A DNA stretch of 64,000 bases from Oscillospiraceae bacterium (GTDB taxonomy: Bacteria; Bacillota; Clostridia; Saccharofermentanales; Saccharofermentanaceae): NCBI GenBank assembly GCA_015069205.1, contig SVIZ01000001.1, positions 103,057-167,056 of the forward strand. Direction: 5' to 3'. The position numbers were made by a program, and so were the translations under genes. The notes beneath the pieces are model-generated. The model searched no databases and was not told where the DNA came from. It saw only the letters and a list, made by a program, of their open reading frames with translations. Shown here piece by piece: positions 16,101-24,576 of this stretch. Positions within the stretch are counted from its first letter, which is position 1; every line of letters begins with the position of its first letter.

Positions 16101-16886
16101 AACGATCCGGTAAGTGTCATGAGATTCAAGCATGGATGCAAAATCGCTGCTCACAAGTATCTTTTTAATATCCGTCAGATACTTCACGATCCTTCCCGGA
16201 ATGTCATTATCTCCTTCAAAGTACATGACAAGACCTTGGGCATCACGGTCTTTACGTTCTTTAACAAACTCTTCGCACTTATCGAGATAATCAGGAAGGC
16301 TTCGCAATGTCTTATATGTACCTGTGACAATATTAACAAGCGTCATGTCGCTTCTTCCGTCGCCGAATCTTCTGGTAAACCTGATGAAAGGATCTTCTTC
16401 AGTCTTGCATTCAGCATAAAGATCTCGGATGGCATAATCCACCGCCGACTGGAGCAGTACTCCCTGCTCGCTTTCGGTAATGATCCTGCAGGACGGATCG
16501 GTAAATTCAGCCATGGGACCGTCTGAAAGAAGATATCCTTTCTCCTTAATGACACGGGAACAGAATCCATGCATCGTCTGGATATATGCATTAGGCAAAA
16601 GATCGATCTGAGCTGAAAGACGTGAGGCACGATCTGTATCACCATTTGCTACTGCTTCGTTTCTTAATGACCTGAGTTTCTCTTCGATCTTCTCGGCCAT
16701 GTGAGCTGCAGCATCTTCCGTGAACGTAACAACGAGCATCGCATCTACTGAGAGAGCACCGCTCATTACCTCGTCACCTATTCTGGCTGTAAGAACCGTT
16801 GTCTTACCTGAGCCTGCGGAAGCAGAAACGAGGTTGTTATCAAGCTTTGCGTTTATGATCGCATTCTGTTCATCTGAAAACTTCAT
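13098..16886 (-). CDS. addA: AddA helicase-nuclease subunit
   Basis: The 1262-residue protein is the UvrD/RecB-type helicase and nuclease subunit of AddAB, which resects double-strand breaks for RecA. Walker A SASAGSGKTT lies at 21-30; helicase motifs such as VDEYQDN (mid-400s), GDIKQSIYKF and MTVHKSKGLEYPFV follow; the carboxy-terminal nuclease shows GIIDLI and ILDYKTD, the metal-binding RecB-nuclease signature. The start is supported by AAGGAGG. The gene begins 3 bases after the addB stop, so the two are co-translated. An acidic insertion (GEEKEDEKEEDDKD, about 1000) looks like a lineage-specific linker. Confidence 0.95.
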   Translation of the reverse strand: MKFSDEQNAIINAKLDNNLVSASAGSGKTTVLTARIGDEVMSGALSVDAMLVVTFTEDAAAHMAEKIEEKLRSLRNEAVANGDTDRASRLSAQIDLLPNAYIQTMHGFCSRVIKEKGYLLSDGPMAEFTDPSCRIITESEQGVLLQSAVDYAIRDLYAECKTEEDPFIRFTRRFGDGRSDMTLVNIVTGTYKTLRSLPDYLDKCEEFVKERKDRDAQGLVMYFEGDNDIPGRIVKYLTDIKKILVSSDFASMLESHDTYRIVEEYTNEEFISEVSGRIDQVVEDYKTHSGADFFGYLKPVKELSLLNFKGLFRNADLKGDDSPLYALISLRHFIDPGKWADTKYDNPLDLPEEYGNLMGFDLETILANQKAGTEASECFVELLKRTDKFYAELKNGMHGMDYSDLEHTAYEILKTDEASEFYRAKFTEIFVDEYQDNTRLQDKIIETFERKEGNVFRVGDIKQSIYKFRFADPKIFGSRMDAYSSDPSLGKVHYLKENHRSTCEILAFVNYVFGQTMSREASEIEYDDTQRLSKAVESKHGSIPRIVVADKGLPKNEDGDRTEPDTKAVYAAVESEVRRYLEECTRVDGSKTEFKDICILTASNNQAENIARYLNGCTLKDGRKIEASGRFTTDVFEDRDIHRLINFLICLGNEYRDEYLAGVMLSNYKFSNFTVEELASIQAFIHELEGPSLDKEPLMLRLRVYIDKCDSELASRVKGFVDVFDRIRMSSMVTDIDDIIELIYRETGIKATLEAREGDSSKFDVFKDWLSESFKRRGSDVSGISSELEQMKIQIKKADIEIVDANKNKITTMTVHKSKGLEYPFVILVATGGQDERKDNLSSIMFDRDDGFITEDYDFDNITRSHSFEQYIYKMKMRLASNSETVRLLYVALTRAEESLSVITCCDFNDDGKSSAIRKAFTQAVDYEDRAFDKRHWLAGDMKLPYCLFSALARSEDGDELRDLARSGDLKPSNAVPFFDLEGNKTKGYEVVKVPADKVIELYDAHNQANRGEEKEDEKEEDDKDLFDPEGKLILPPYEHQESVDIPFKVSVTGIGGEGKPSDTTHVDLQIRGIDDFESANISMLTAANKGTILHRIMRFIDLEGLREGNISFEDEIKELIKSGYLNICTPADAMKVASEFEEGIMAFCKDGRCEDVIRSFEDGSARSEKPIVFAVYINGNEGDSALVQGIIDLIYKTSEGYTILDYKTDRLSGKSPEERAKEARERHAFQLNSYAAACEEDGVNVAHKLLYLVRYGEFVEV

Positions 16887-16889
16887 AAC

Positions 16890-19800
16890 TTACTCCTCCT
16901 TTCCACTGTCTTCAGTGCTTTTTCCTTCAAGGATTTCCTTCATCGCAAGGATGGCGCGTCTGTCATCTTTACTCATGTTTTTATCTGCACCGATCTTCTT
17001 GGTAACTTCATCGTAGCCATAGTCTTTTCTGGGTTTTCCGGACTTTGTAGGCTCTGCTGATTTCTCACAGTTAGCAACGACTTTTCCGTATTCACTGCTG
17101 CTGCCTGTATTGATCTGTGCCCTGCCTTTTGAGAAGGACGGATCGTTACCGCAGTATCCTCTGTAACTGCAGTAATTACAGAGTTTGATATGCGGTTCTG
17201 CCGTTATCGCGTCAGCCTTGCCTTCTGCTATTTGATCGATGCTTTCCTTGATTATGTGCTTCGAGTATTTGATTGCTATCTTTATGGCTTCATCGTTATA
17301 TCCGGCAAGCTGCGGAAGACATACGAGAGGCTCTCCGTCGTCATTGGCTTTAAGACCTACAAGAACATATCCGTAATCGTCAATGACGGCATCTTTTCCC
17401 GCTTTGGCATTCATATCGAGGATCGCTCCTGAATATGCAGGAAGCTGGATCTGAGTACCGTTAAGAAGTTCTGATGAATCCACTGCCTTATCACCGCTCT
17501 TATAGTCGATGGTTCTGACATGGATCTTCCCGTCATCAGAAATCTTCGTATCGTATCTGTCGATGAATCCGCTGAATCTGAGATCGATTCCTTCGTATGG
17601 TACATCGAGCACAAGATTACCCTGCCCTATTTTCTCTTCTACACCTTCAGGAACAAACTCTGTCGATACCGAGTCAGAAAGAACATCACGGAACATCTTG
17701 GTAAACATTCTTCTAAGTTTTGCATATGTATCCATCTCAAAGACTTTGTCCTTAGGATTTCCGTCTTTATCTACCGAACCGAAAGAAGCTCTCGAAGACA
17801 CAGACGCTTTAAGACACTTATCTGCAAATTCATTATATTTCTGCTCGTCATCAAGCAGTTCCTGAGCCATCTTTTTAAACTTATCAGGATCTTTACCGCT
17901 GTCATCACGAAGTGTTCTGTAAGCATTCTCAAACATACCGTGAATAAGGCTTCCGAATGAGTTTGGCTGTATTCTCGTATTATCTTCCCTGGGGCTTATC
18001 CTGAGCTCTCTGTCGAGCATGAACTGGAAAGCACACTGTCTGTAGCTTTCGATCGAGGAAACGCTCGCATAGATGATCTTGCCCTTAGTGCCGTCTTCCT
18101 TCCTGTTTGTAAGAAGCCTGTCCATGATGTCTACCGGGATCTTCGCCTTCTCATAATCATGTCTGAACTTCACTGCCTGTCCCGCAATAGGATTCTTAAA
18201 AGTGTTGACGATATGGAATTTTCCATCAACATACAGTTCAAGATATTCGAATATACGGCTTTTAGGGGCACCATATTCATGAACCATGTAAATAATGTCG
18301 GTAGCTGCACCAAGATCTAGACATGCCGTTACGAATTCTTCCCTCATCTTACTCTCGGCTTTGTCAGGAAGCTCTATATCTTCGGTCGAAGCAGACAGTT
18401 CCTTCAGTTCTATGCCGCTCAGAAGCCCCTCACGCATTCTCATGTAAGGGAAGTTATCTTTCTGGGCACCGATGATGAAGAGCACCTTACAGGGGGTTAC
18501 AAAGGCATGCTCAGGTGTTGTTATCTCAATAGAGTCAACCTTCAGAGGGATCGTTCCTTCCGTGCGGTTCCTCATGTCGGTACGGATCATCGAAATGAAA
18601 TCCTTCTGGCTGATCTCACAATTATTCATCTCATGTGTGGAACACATCAAAAGACTTACAAGCTCATCGTATCCTCTGACCAATGCAACAGCCGCAGCAT
18701 CGTCGCCTCTTGCAGAAAACTCGTCTCTCAAAGGCTCAATAAAACCACGTACACTGTCAAGATATTTAAGGCTTGCCATTGCCTTACCGGAAAGTGTTTT
18801 CTCACCGTAAATTGATTCGCATGCTTCCTTCAAAGGAATGAGCGAACGGACTACCACATATTCGTAGAAAAACTTTCCGCAGTCTACGAAGCCTTCCTTA
18901 TACCCGGGTACGGTATTTTCAAATATCCAAAGCCTACGCTTTTTGGCATTCTCATCGTCAGGTTCGGCATAAGCTTCAGGATCAAAGATCCTTCCCTGGT
19001 CCGTGATGTTTTTTGCATAGCAGAAATTCTCAAAGCTGTCGGCAATATATGGAGGGATCCTGAGCATTCCGGAACGCATAGCCTTCATTATGAGTTCAAG
19101 CGTATATCCATATCTCGGGAGTTCAAGAAGGATCTGCATCATGTACGGAACTACTGTTCCGCCCAAAGCAATCTTGCGGTCGATAAAGACATCCAGACCA
19201 TAGATCTCAGCCGTGCTCCTCATTCTGCTCATGATATCTTCATTGCAACAGATGATCCTGATGTCACGGTATCTGTAACCATGGTTTCTGGTAAGATCGA
19301 TGATCTCACTGAAGATATATCCGACTCTGTCATCGATGCCGGAAAGCTCAGCAAGTCTGACCTTGCCTGCCGTATCGAACCTCTCGGGCTTGATATCAGT
19401 TGCTATGCCCTCTATCAGAGTCTTTAATTCAGGAGCATTATCCGAAATAGCAATCTCTTTTCCTGATGCACCAAGACCTTCAAGCATTGCACGGAAATCT
19501 TCACCATTCTTATAAACGGAAGAAAACTTTGTGTCTGCATTGCCTGTAAGAACATTAAACTCAACTTCACATCCGAGTTCCGACAAAAGAGAAACCAACC
19601 TGATCTCTTTGGGCGTAAGCATACGTGTCGCGCCGAATCCGACAAAAACGATAACCGAATTCTTAAGCTGGTCCAAAGCGCTTCTGCGCCTGGTCTTGAG
19701 TTCTCCCGAGATGAATGAAGACAGTTTGTCACATGCCAAAGCAATGGGCTCTCTGAGAAGATTAAGACCATACCTGCCATTCAGCTCTTCAAGCTCACTC

Positions 19801-20339
19801 ATGATAAGGTGAAGATCCTTGAGTTTGTTGATAAATGCAACAGTTGAAGATGTATTCTCAAGAGCCTTAATGGCCTTGTCGATATCATCGATGCCGACGC
19901 CGTATCTTGAGAAATCTCCAAGGAGAGCGATCATCATGTTGATATAGTCAATTCTCGAAGATAATGTGCCGAATGCATTCAGCTTGTTTTTGTTGGTTGC
20001 AAGGATGTTATAGATGGCGTTACGGAGCATGATCTCACCGCCCTCGGCAACATAATTGGTGCCAAGGTCATCAAGGATATTACCAGCAAGCTTACGGAAA
20101 CTTAAGACATCACCTGACACCAGCGAAGAAGACAAAGTGAGAAGCCCGCTGCCCGTATCGATGGTATTGCCCAGGTGGGCAACGCTCTCCTTAAACCCGA
20201 GAACTTCACGCTCTACCTGTGCCTTGGAAAACTCAGGTGCAACAAAGATTATCTCCTTGCCGGGATTATCCCTGACAGAGCTCTCGATAATCTTACATGA
20301 AACAGGCTTTATCGCACTGTAAGTCTTAAATCTGATCAT
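16890..20339 (-). CDS. addB: AddB subunit of the AddAB helicase-nuclease
   Basis: The 1149-residue partner of AddA carries an inactivated-helicase fold and a second nuclease with an iron-sulfur staple. The staple cysteines are visible: one in SSIESYRQCAFQF (near 760) and CNYCSYRGYC near 1055-1064. Nuclease residues lie in TIDYKSGDK. In many AddB proteins the amino end contains a Walker A motif; here the corresponding stretch (residues 1-40, MIRFKTYSAIKPVS) has no GxxGxGKT, so ATP binding by this subunit is unlikely. The start is preceded by GAGGTAGC. It is the first gene of the addBA pair and lies after a stem-loop. Confidence 0.92.
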   Translation of the reverse strand: MIRFKTYSAIKPVSCKIIESSVRDNPGKEIIFVAPEFSKAQVEREVLGFKESVAHLGNTIDTGSGLLTLSSSLVSGDVLSFRKLAGNILDDLGTNYVAEGGEIMLRNAIYNILATNKNKLNAFGTLSSRIDYINMMIALLGDFSRYGVGIDDIDKAIKALENTSSTVAFINKLKDLHLIMSELEELNGRYGLNLLREPIALACDKLSSFISGELKTRRRSALDQLKNSVIVFVGFGATRMLTPKEIRLVSLLSELGCEVEFNVLTGNADTKFSSVYKNGEDFRAMLEGLGASGKEIAISDNAPELKTLIEGIATDIKPERFDTAGKVRLAELSGIDDRVGYIFSEIIDLTRNHGYRYRDIRIICCNEDIMSRMRSTAEIYGLDVFIDRKIALGGTVVPYMMQILLELPRYGYTLELIMKAMRSGMLRIPPYIADSFENFCYAKNITDQGRIFDPEAYAEPDDENAKKRRLWIFENTVPGYKEGFVDCGKFFYEYVVVRSLIPLKEACESIYGEKTLSGKAMASLKYLDSVRGFIEPLRDEFSARGDDAAAVALVRGYDELVSLLMCSTHEMNNCEISQKDFISMIRTDMRNRTEGTIPLKVDSIEITTPEHAFVTPCKVLFIIGAQKDNFPYMRMREGLLSGIELKELSASTEDIELPDKAESKMREEFVTACLDLGAATDIIYMVHEYGAPKSRIFEYLELYVDGKFHIVNTFKNPIAGQAVKFRHDYEKAKIPVDIMDRLLTNRKEDGTKGKIIYASVSSIESYRQCAFQFMLDRELRISPREDNTRIQPNSFGSLIHGMFENAYRTLRDDSGKDPDKFKKMAQELLDDEQKYNEFADKCLKASVSSRASFGSVDKDGNPKDKVFEMDTYAKLRRMFTKMFRDVLSDSVSTEFVPEGVEEKIGQGNLVLDVPYEGIDLRFSGFIDRYDTKISDDGKIHVRTIDYKSGDKAVDSSELLNGTQIQLPAYSGAILDMNAKAGKDAVIDDYGYVLVGLKANDDGEPLVCLPQLAGYNDEAIKIAIKYSKHIIKESIDQIAEGKADAITAEPHIKLCNYCSYRGYCGNDPSFSKGRAQINTGSSSEYGKVVANCEKSAEPTKSGKPRKDYGYDEVTKKIGADKNMSKDDRRAILAMKEILEGKSTEDSGKEE

Positions 20340-20400
20340 ACTGCTACCTCAAAAATCTTTCTGCTTAGATTTTACGATTCAGCAATATTTTTGCAAAGCG

Positions 20401-20439
20401 ATTAATGGGACAGTTTCGCAACTGCCCCATTAATTTTTT
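20401..20439 (+). terminator. Strong stem-loop with T-run on the plus strand
   Basis: ATTAATGGG-CAGTT (20401-20415) pairs with AACTG-CCCATTAAT (20420-20434) with one A/C mismatch, then TTTTTT follows on the plus strand. Both neighbouring genes run on the minus strand, where the stem is followed by CGCTTTGC and not a clear T-run. It may still stop the cellulase transcript, or block antisense transcription into the cellulase gene. Confidence 0.5.
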
Positions 20440-20466
20440 CCGTTTGTTTTTTGCGTTTTTCCGTGT

Positions 20467-23001
20467 TTAAGCGACTATTTCGATATTATCAACGCTCTTA
20501 TGCGACCAGTCATCTGAAAGATCCATGTTCTGCCAGTCATCGCGGTGGCAGCTGAAACTGATCGTAAAGGTATCACCTTCTTCAAGAGTTCCGCTTCCGG
20601 GACATATGGTAAGGCATGTATCTCGGTCTTCGCCTGAACATGTGGAGAATGCTCCTGTCACATCATCAGTTAGCGCCGTGTACTGTCCTGAAGAGGAATT
20701 TACGGCTGCGTGATAACAGTCAAATACCATGTTGCCTCCGTCGCTCGTAAAATAGTAATTGATGTTAAGAGCAGCCAGATCGACAGAATCACTGCCTGTA
20801 TTCTTGATCTCCAGAGTTCCTGCTATGGCATTGGCGCTTGTAGAATTGTCATTATAGGTCATTGTAACCTGAAGGTCTCCTACGGATGCCTGGCCGCCTG
20901 AAGAAGTATGGTTCTGTGTAGGTTTTGTGCTCTGGGACGGAACAGAACCGCCTGCAGATTCGCCCGAACCTGTACCTTTCCCGTCAGGAAGGACTCCATA
21001 TACCAGCTTGCCGTCATCCATAAGAACTGCGCCGCTGTTATACGAATAGTCGTTGCTGTTATCCCATTCGCCATTAGAGCTGATCATTCTTACCTGAATC
21101 TCGGATTTATACTGGGACTGTCCTCCCGGTCTTAAATTACCATCGTCAAAGACCACAGACAAATAGTAAATGTGGTTTTCCTCATTCCAGACCTTAAGAC
21201 CGTCAACTCTTCCGGACTGCATGTAGTTTGTAGTGATGCTTACGTCATCGACATCTCCACCTGCCTCATAAATCTCTGAAAGATCAACGAAATATCTGAA
21301 TTCAAGGGTTTCGGCTGTTCTTGCAGGCCATGCAGTCTTGTTGTAGATAAAAGCCTTGATTTCAACGAAATCAGATCCTTCAACATTGATACCGCATTCA
21401 GTTGAGTATTCGTCACCGGGAACTTCTTCTACGGCACCGAAATCGATCAGGGTCTGACCGTGATATTTTGAATACATGGCAGCCATAAGGCCCGTAAATC
21501 CGGCATTGTAATCGCATGCAACCTCATTTTTGTTGTAATCGCTTACAGTATCCGTATAACCGTCAGATGCATCAGGGCCGCCTACAAGCGCGCCATATAA
21601 TGTATGTCTTGCTTCACCCGGTTCATTCATGTTGTCACAATAAGAGCCCTGGCTTGTTCTGTGGTGCGGATGCTCTGGTGCATTTTCGCCGAAGCCGCAT
21701 ACAAAAGATCTTCCTGAAGAACCCAGAGCATAGTTTGCCTGTGACTCAGCAAAATCCCAATAGACCGATACTTTGTCTGAAGGACAGCCTTCCCATCTGC
21801 TGTATACGGATGCTACAAAAGCTGTAGTAGTTGAATATCTGAGCGAACCCCACTGGTCAAGCCATGCAAGACCTTTTGGTGAATATGTTATCCTCTCACC
21901 GTCAGATGTGCCGCAGGACCAGAAATCCAGGTGTTTTTGAACCGCATCCTTATAGGTATTCTCCTTCGTGATCTTTGCAAGCAAAAGATCTGCGCCGATG
22001 TGAACGTCATCCCAGCAAAGAGCCCAGTTATAGTCCTGGTTGGCTTCTTTGATGCAGGCTTTAGCGTTATCAAGATAAGCTTTGTCTCCGGTGGAAAGAT
22101 AGAGCCAGCAGCCTGCCCAGGCAAGTTCATCGTAATATCCGCTCCATGAATTATAGAAACCATTTGCAGCTGTATATCCGGAATCACTTCTTGTCGAATC
22201 GGAAAACGCATAAAGGCTTTTTGCATGTTCAAGACAGAGAGCGGCATATTCCTTGTCCGTATCCTCAAACACGATGGAAGCAACCGCCAAAGCAGCAGCG
22301 GCCTCTCCGACTACTGCAGAGCCCGGGTTATCCTTTGTTACACAGTAAGACGGCCTGTTCATTGTCATGACCTCACAAGGTCCCCACCAGGAGTGATCCG
22401 CATTCCCGTCACCTACCTGATAGTAGAAAACTTCATCTTCAGGGTGACACTTGATAAGATAATCCGTGACCCACTTAATATCACCAAGGACATATTCAAG
22501 CTGGCCGCTCTGTTCGTATGATTCGCGGTCTTCGTACACTGACCAGCCGAGCATGGCGGCAGAATATGCCATCGGGAGATTGAACTTTACGTGGTCGCCC
22601 GCATCATACCATCCGCCTGTAAGATCAAGATTATTGTCAGCGCCGTCAGTAAGACCTGAATCACCTCTCCAGTTGCATCTTGTCTGTTCGGGAAGCACTC
22701 CGCTTCTTTGAAGCTCATAGAAGAGCAATGATTTCTGAAGCGCTTCGCCATAGTTGTAATCACCGGTTCCTTCGATACCTTCGTAGCCGCGGCCAAACTC
22801 GGTAAGTTCTGAAGTAGAATGTGCTCCGCTGGAAGCACCTGTAAACGAGTCTGTCTGCGTTGTTTCCGTATCACCGGAAGATACTGCCGCAGAAGAGTCA
22901 ACTGAAGATTCATCTGTAACAGTTCCCTGTCCCTTATCGCATGCAGTAAGCAACATTGCTCCTGCAAGTATTAAAGCTATGGCTCCGTTAATTCTTTTCA
23001 T
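20467..23001 (-). CDS. Lipoprotein GH9 cellulase with two CBM3 modules
   Basis: The 844-residue secreted endoglucanase cuts beta-1,4-glucan. A signal peptide ends in the lipobox LTAC with Cys21, so the enzyme is probably lipid-anchored on the outer face, followed by a Ser/Thr-rich linker (about 22-80). The GH9 domain spans about 82-525 with [12 protein letters not shown] (catalytic bases Asp133 and Asp136) and a late acid near [13 protein letters not shown]. Next is a CBM3c-type module (about 545-695), which in related processive endoglucanases feeds the chain into the active site, then a linker ([15 protein letters not shown]) and a family 3-like module (about 718-844). No dockerin or sortase motif is present. 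The start is ATG 23001. Confidence 0.92.
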   Translation of the reverse strand: MKRINGAIALILAGAMLLTACDKGQGTVTDESSVDSSAAVSSGDTETTQTDSFTGASSGAHSTSELTEFGRGYEGIEGTGDYNYGEALQKSLLFYELQRSGVLPEQTRCNWRGDSGLTDGADNNLDLTGGWYDAGDHVKFNLPMAYSAAMLGWSVYEDRESYEQSGQLEYVLGDIKWVTDYLIKCHPEDEVFYYQVGDGNADHSWWGPCEVMTMNRPSYCVTKDNPGSAVVGEAAAALAVASIVFEDTDKEYAALCLEHAKSLYAFSDSTRSDSGYTAANGFYNSWSGYYDELAWAGCWLYLSTGDKAYLDNAKACIKEANQDYNWALCWDDVHIGADLLLAKITKENTYKDAVQKHLDFWSCGTSDGERITYSPKGLAWLDQWGSLRYSTTTAFVASVYSRWEGCPSDKVSVYWDFAESQANYALGSSGRSFVCGFGENAPEHPHHRTSQGSYCDNMNEPGEARHTLYGALVGGPDASDGYTDTVSDYNKNEVACDYNAGFTGLMAAMYSKYHGQTLIDFGAVEEVPGDEYSTECGINVEGSDFVEIKAFIYNKTAWPARTAETLEFRYFVDLSEIYEAGGDVDDVSITTNYMQSGRVDGLKVWNEENHIYYLSVVFDDGNLRPGGQSQYKSEIQVRMISSNGEWDNSNDYSYNSGAVLMDDGKLVYGVLPDGKGTGSGESAGGSVPSQSTKPTQNHTSSGGQASVGDLQVTMTYNDNSTSANAIAGTLEIKNTGSDSVDLAALNINYYFTSDGGNMVFDCYHAAVNSSSGQYTALTDDVTGAFSTCSGEDRDTCLTICPGSGTLEEGDTFTISFSCHRDDWQNMDLSDDWSHKSVDNIEIVA

Positions 23002-23043
23002 ATATGCCTCCGGAAAGTATTGGCGCTATTATACAACATGTAC

Positions 23044-24018
23044 TCAGACAAGCGGCAGGACGTTCTTCTCGATGAAATCGAACCTGTCGAATATCAAAGG
23101 CTTGAATGTTCCTGTGATTCCTACAGAAACATTCTCTTTTCTGTTCACATAGATAATGTTCCCGCCATCGCCTATCGCCGCATATGCTTCATGGTCTTCT
23201 ACGGGCTTATACCACAGATAACCGTAACCCATATAGCCAAAACGCTCTCCAAGTTTCAGCTTGGGAGTAAGCATCTCAGTAATATAGATCTCGGGAATTA
23301 TATCCCTGCCATTGTCCAGTACGAGCTCACCGAGCTTTGCCAGATCCCGTGCTGACAGGCATAATCCCCACCCGGCCGTGACAACATCTTTAGGATCTGA
23401 ATACCATTCGTTTTTTCTGGGGCTCTTATTCATCGCAAAATCTAACTGGTCTTCTTTGGAACTGTCACCGTGTATCACATGCTCAGGTATACCCAACGGC
23501 AGGAACAGATTGCGGTTTGCAAAATCTATTAGCTTTTCGCCGGTTGCATTTTCAATAACTCCTGCAAGTATCTGTATTCCGAGCGTTGCGTATTTAAACT
23601 CGCCCGTAAGACCCGAACGGCCTCCCAGAAGGTCCAGCGCAGCCTTTGTCCAGTCATCAGACGTGCATACCTTTTTCCATGGTTCCGAGCGGTATTTATA
23701 CGGTGCCGTCATTGTCAGGAGGTGTTTTAATGTTACATCGTATATTGTCTTCTCGCCTCTCTTGACGGTATAGCCGGGGAAAAACTCAATTACTTTCTGA
23801 TCAGTGCTTTTAATATATCCTTTTCCGATCGCGATTCCGGTAAGAAGCGCCATTACGCCCTTGGTTACCGACATGACATGCATGGCATCTTCAGGCTTAA
23901 ATCCGCGCCAGCAGTCTTCATATACTGTCTTTCCGTCTTTTATGGCATGGATCTGACAGATATTACTCTCGTTTCCTTTGGAGTTCTCAATAAATGAGTG
24001 CAGTTGTTCTTTGGTCAT
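23044..24018 (-). CDS. Class C beta-lactamase-like serine hydrolase
   Basis: The start at 24018 has ACGAGG six bases upstream; the frame is open to 24054 but that would start with TTG in a palindrome. The product is 324 residues of the serine beta-lactamase/esterase fold. The nucleophile motif SVTK lies at 50-53 (Ser50, Lys53), preceded by the family's DAMHVM segment; GYTVKRG and LLTMTAPY mark the next conserved block, and YGYLWY lies near the end. No signal peptide is seen, so it is cytoplasmic. These proteins act as esterases, D-peptidases or unknown hydrolases; the substrate cannot be read from sequence. It is transcribed away from the cluster of zinc-ribbon membrane genes upstream. Confidence 0.8.
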   Translation of the reverse strand: MTKEQLHSFIENSKGNESNICQIHAIKDGKTVYEDCWRGFKPEDAMHVMSVTKGVMALLTGIAIGKGYIKSTDQKVIEFFPGYTVKRGEKTIYDVTLKHLLTMTAPYKYRSEPWKKVCTSDDWTKAALDLLGGRSGLTGEFKYATLGIQILAGVIENATGEKLIDFANRNLFLPLGIPEHVIHGDSSKEDQLDFAMNKSPRKNEWYSDPKDVVTAGWGLCLSARDLAKLGELVLDNGRDIIPEIYITEMLTPKLKLGERFGYMGYGYLWYKPVEDHEAYAAIGDGGNIIYVNRKENVSVGITGTFKPLIFDRFDFIEKNVLPLV

Positions 24019-24041
24019 AAAATGCCTCGTCTTGTTAAAGA

Positions 24042-24055
24042 TTTGGACGTCCAAA
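24042..24055. promoter_or_regulatory. Perfect 14-base palindrome before the serine hydrolase
   Basis: TTTGGACGTCCAAA is fully self-complementary and lies 24 bases ahead of the ATG chosen for the hydrolase. A dimeric repressor site is the simplest reading; no regulator gene is adjacent. Confidence 0.4.
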
Positions 24056-24115
24056 GAGAAGACTAATGTAATTAAAAATTGTTTTCAAGAGTTATTTGAG
24101 GACAAATTAATAGCT

Positions 24116-24239
24116 TTAAATCGTCTGCTTTATAAGCTCATTTATGTGGATCTCAACGCTGTCCAGACAAGGTACGGGACAGTTACCGGAATTCAGGATG
24201 AGCGGGACCCGTGCCGCCAACCAGACCTATCTTCTTCAT
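24116..24239 (-). pseudogene. Aspartate/glutamate racemase-family remnant with internal deletion
   Basis: On the minus strand GGAGAAATACACATG starts MKKIGLVGGTGP, the hallmark opening of Asp/Glu/hydantoin racemase-family enzymes, but the frame stops after 18 residues (AHPEFR). In another frame directly after, PVPCLDSVEIHINELIKQTI runs to a stop at 24116-24118 and matches the usual carboxy end of the same family (a 'LDTTEIH'-type motif). About 200 central residues, including the catalytic cysteines, are missing. The original start overlaps the stop of the small membrane gene (ATGA), so it was once translationally coupled. This is an internal-deletion scar. Confidence 0.65.
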
Positions 24240-24571
24240 GTGTATTTCTCCATATCCTGATCAAATTGCTCTTCAATAGATTCTTTTTTAGCATTCTTTA
24301 GAAGCTGCTCAGGAATCGTATGCTGTCTGCCTTCATAAGGATTTTCGCCAAATTCAGCGAAAAGAAAACGTTTTTCGTTTGAAGGAACATCATCAATATC
24401 ACGGAGAAAATGAATAGCTCTGGGAGCATAATCATCCATTTTGCAGAAGGAATCACCAAAATCATTGAATCTGTTAAGTATCTTAAAAACAACGAACAAA
24501 GTGATGGATATACCTGTAAATACAAGCATTCCTATAAATACAACATTCATAAAAAAAGCGCTGTCATTCAT
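24236..24571 (-). CDS. Small single-pass membrane protein
   Basis: I chose ATG 24571 over the GTG at 24580 because AGGGGTGA stands about 8 bases in front of it. The product is 111 residues: one strong membrane helix (about 8-28, VVFIGMLVFTGISITLFVVF) and a hydrophilic, Glu/Asp-rich tail with AEFGENPYEG. I do not recognise the family. Its start falls just after the stop of the zinc-ribbon membrane gene and its stop overlaps the start of the racemase remnant, so the three once formed a coupled operon. Confidence 0.65.
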   Translation of the reverse strand: MNDSAFFMNVVFIGMLVFTGISITLFVVFKILNRFNDFGDSFCKMDDYAPRAIHFLRDIDDVPSNEKRFLFAEFGENPYEGRQHTIPEQLLKNAKKESIEEQFDQDMEKYT

Positions 24572-24576
24572 ATATA

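Noticed and set aside
24019..24054. TTG start for the serine hydrolase
   Set aside because: It lies within a perfect palindrome. ATG 24018 has ACGAGG in front and loses no conserved residue.
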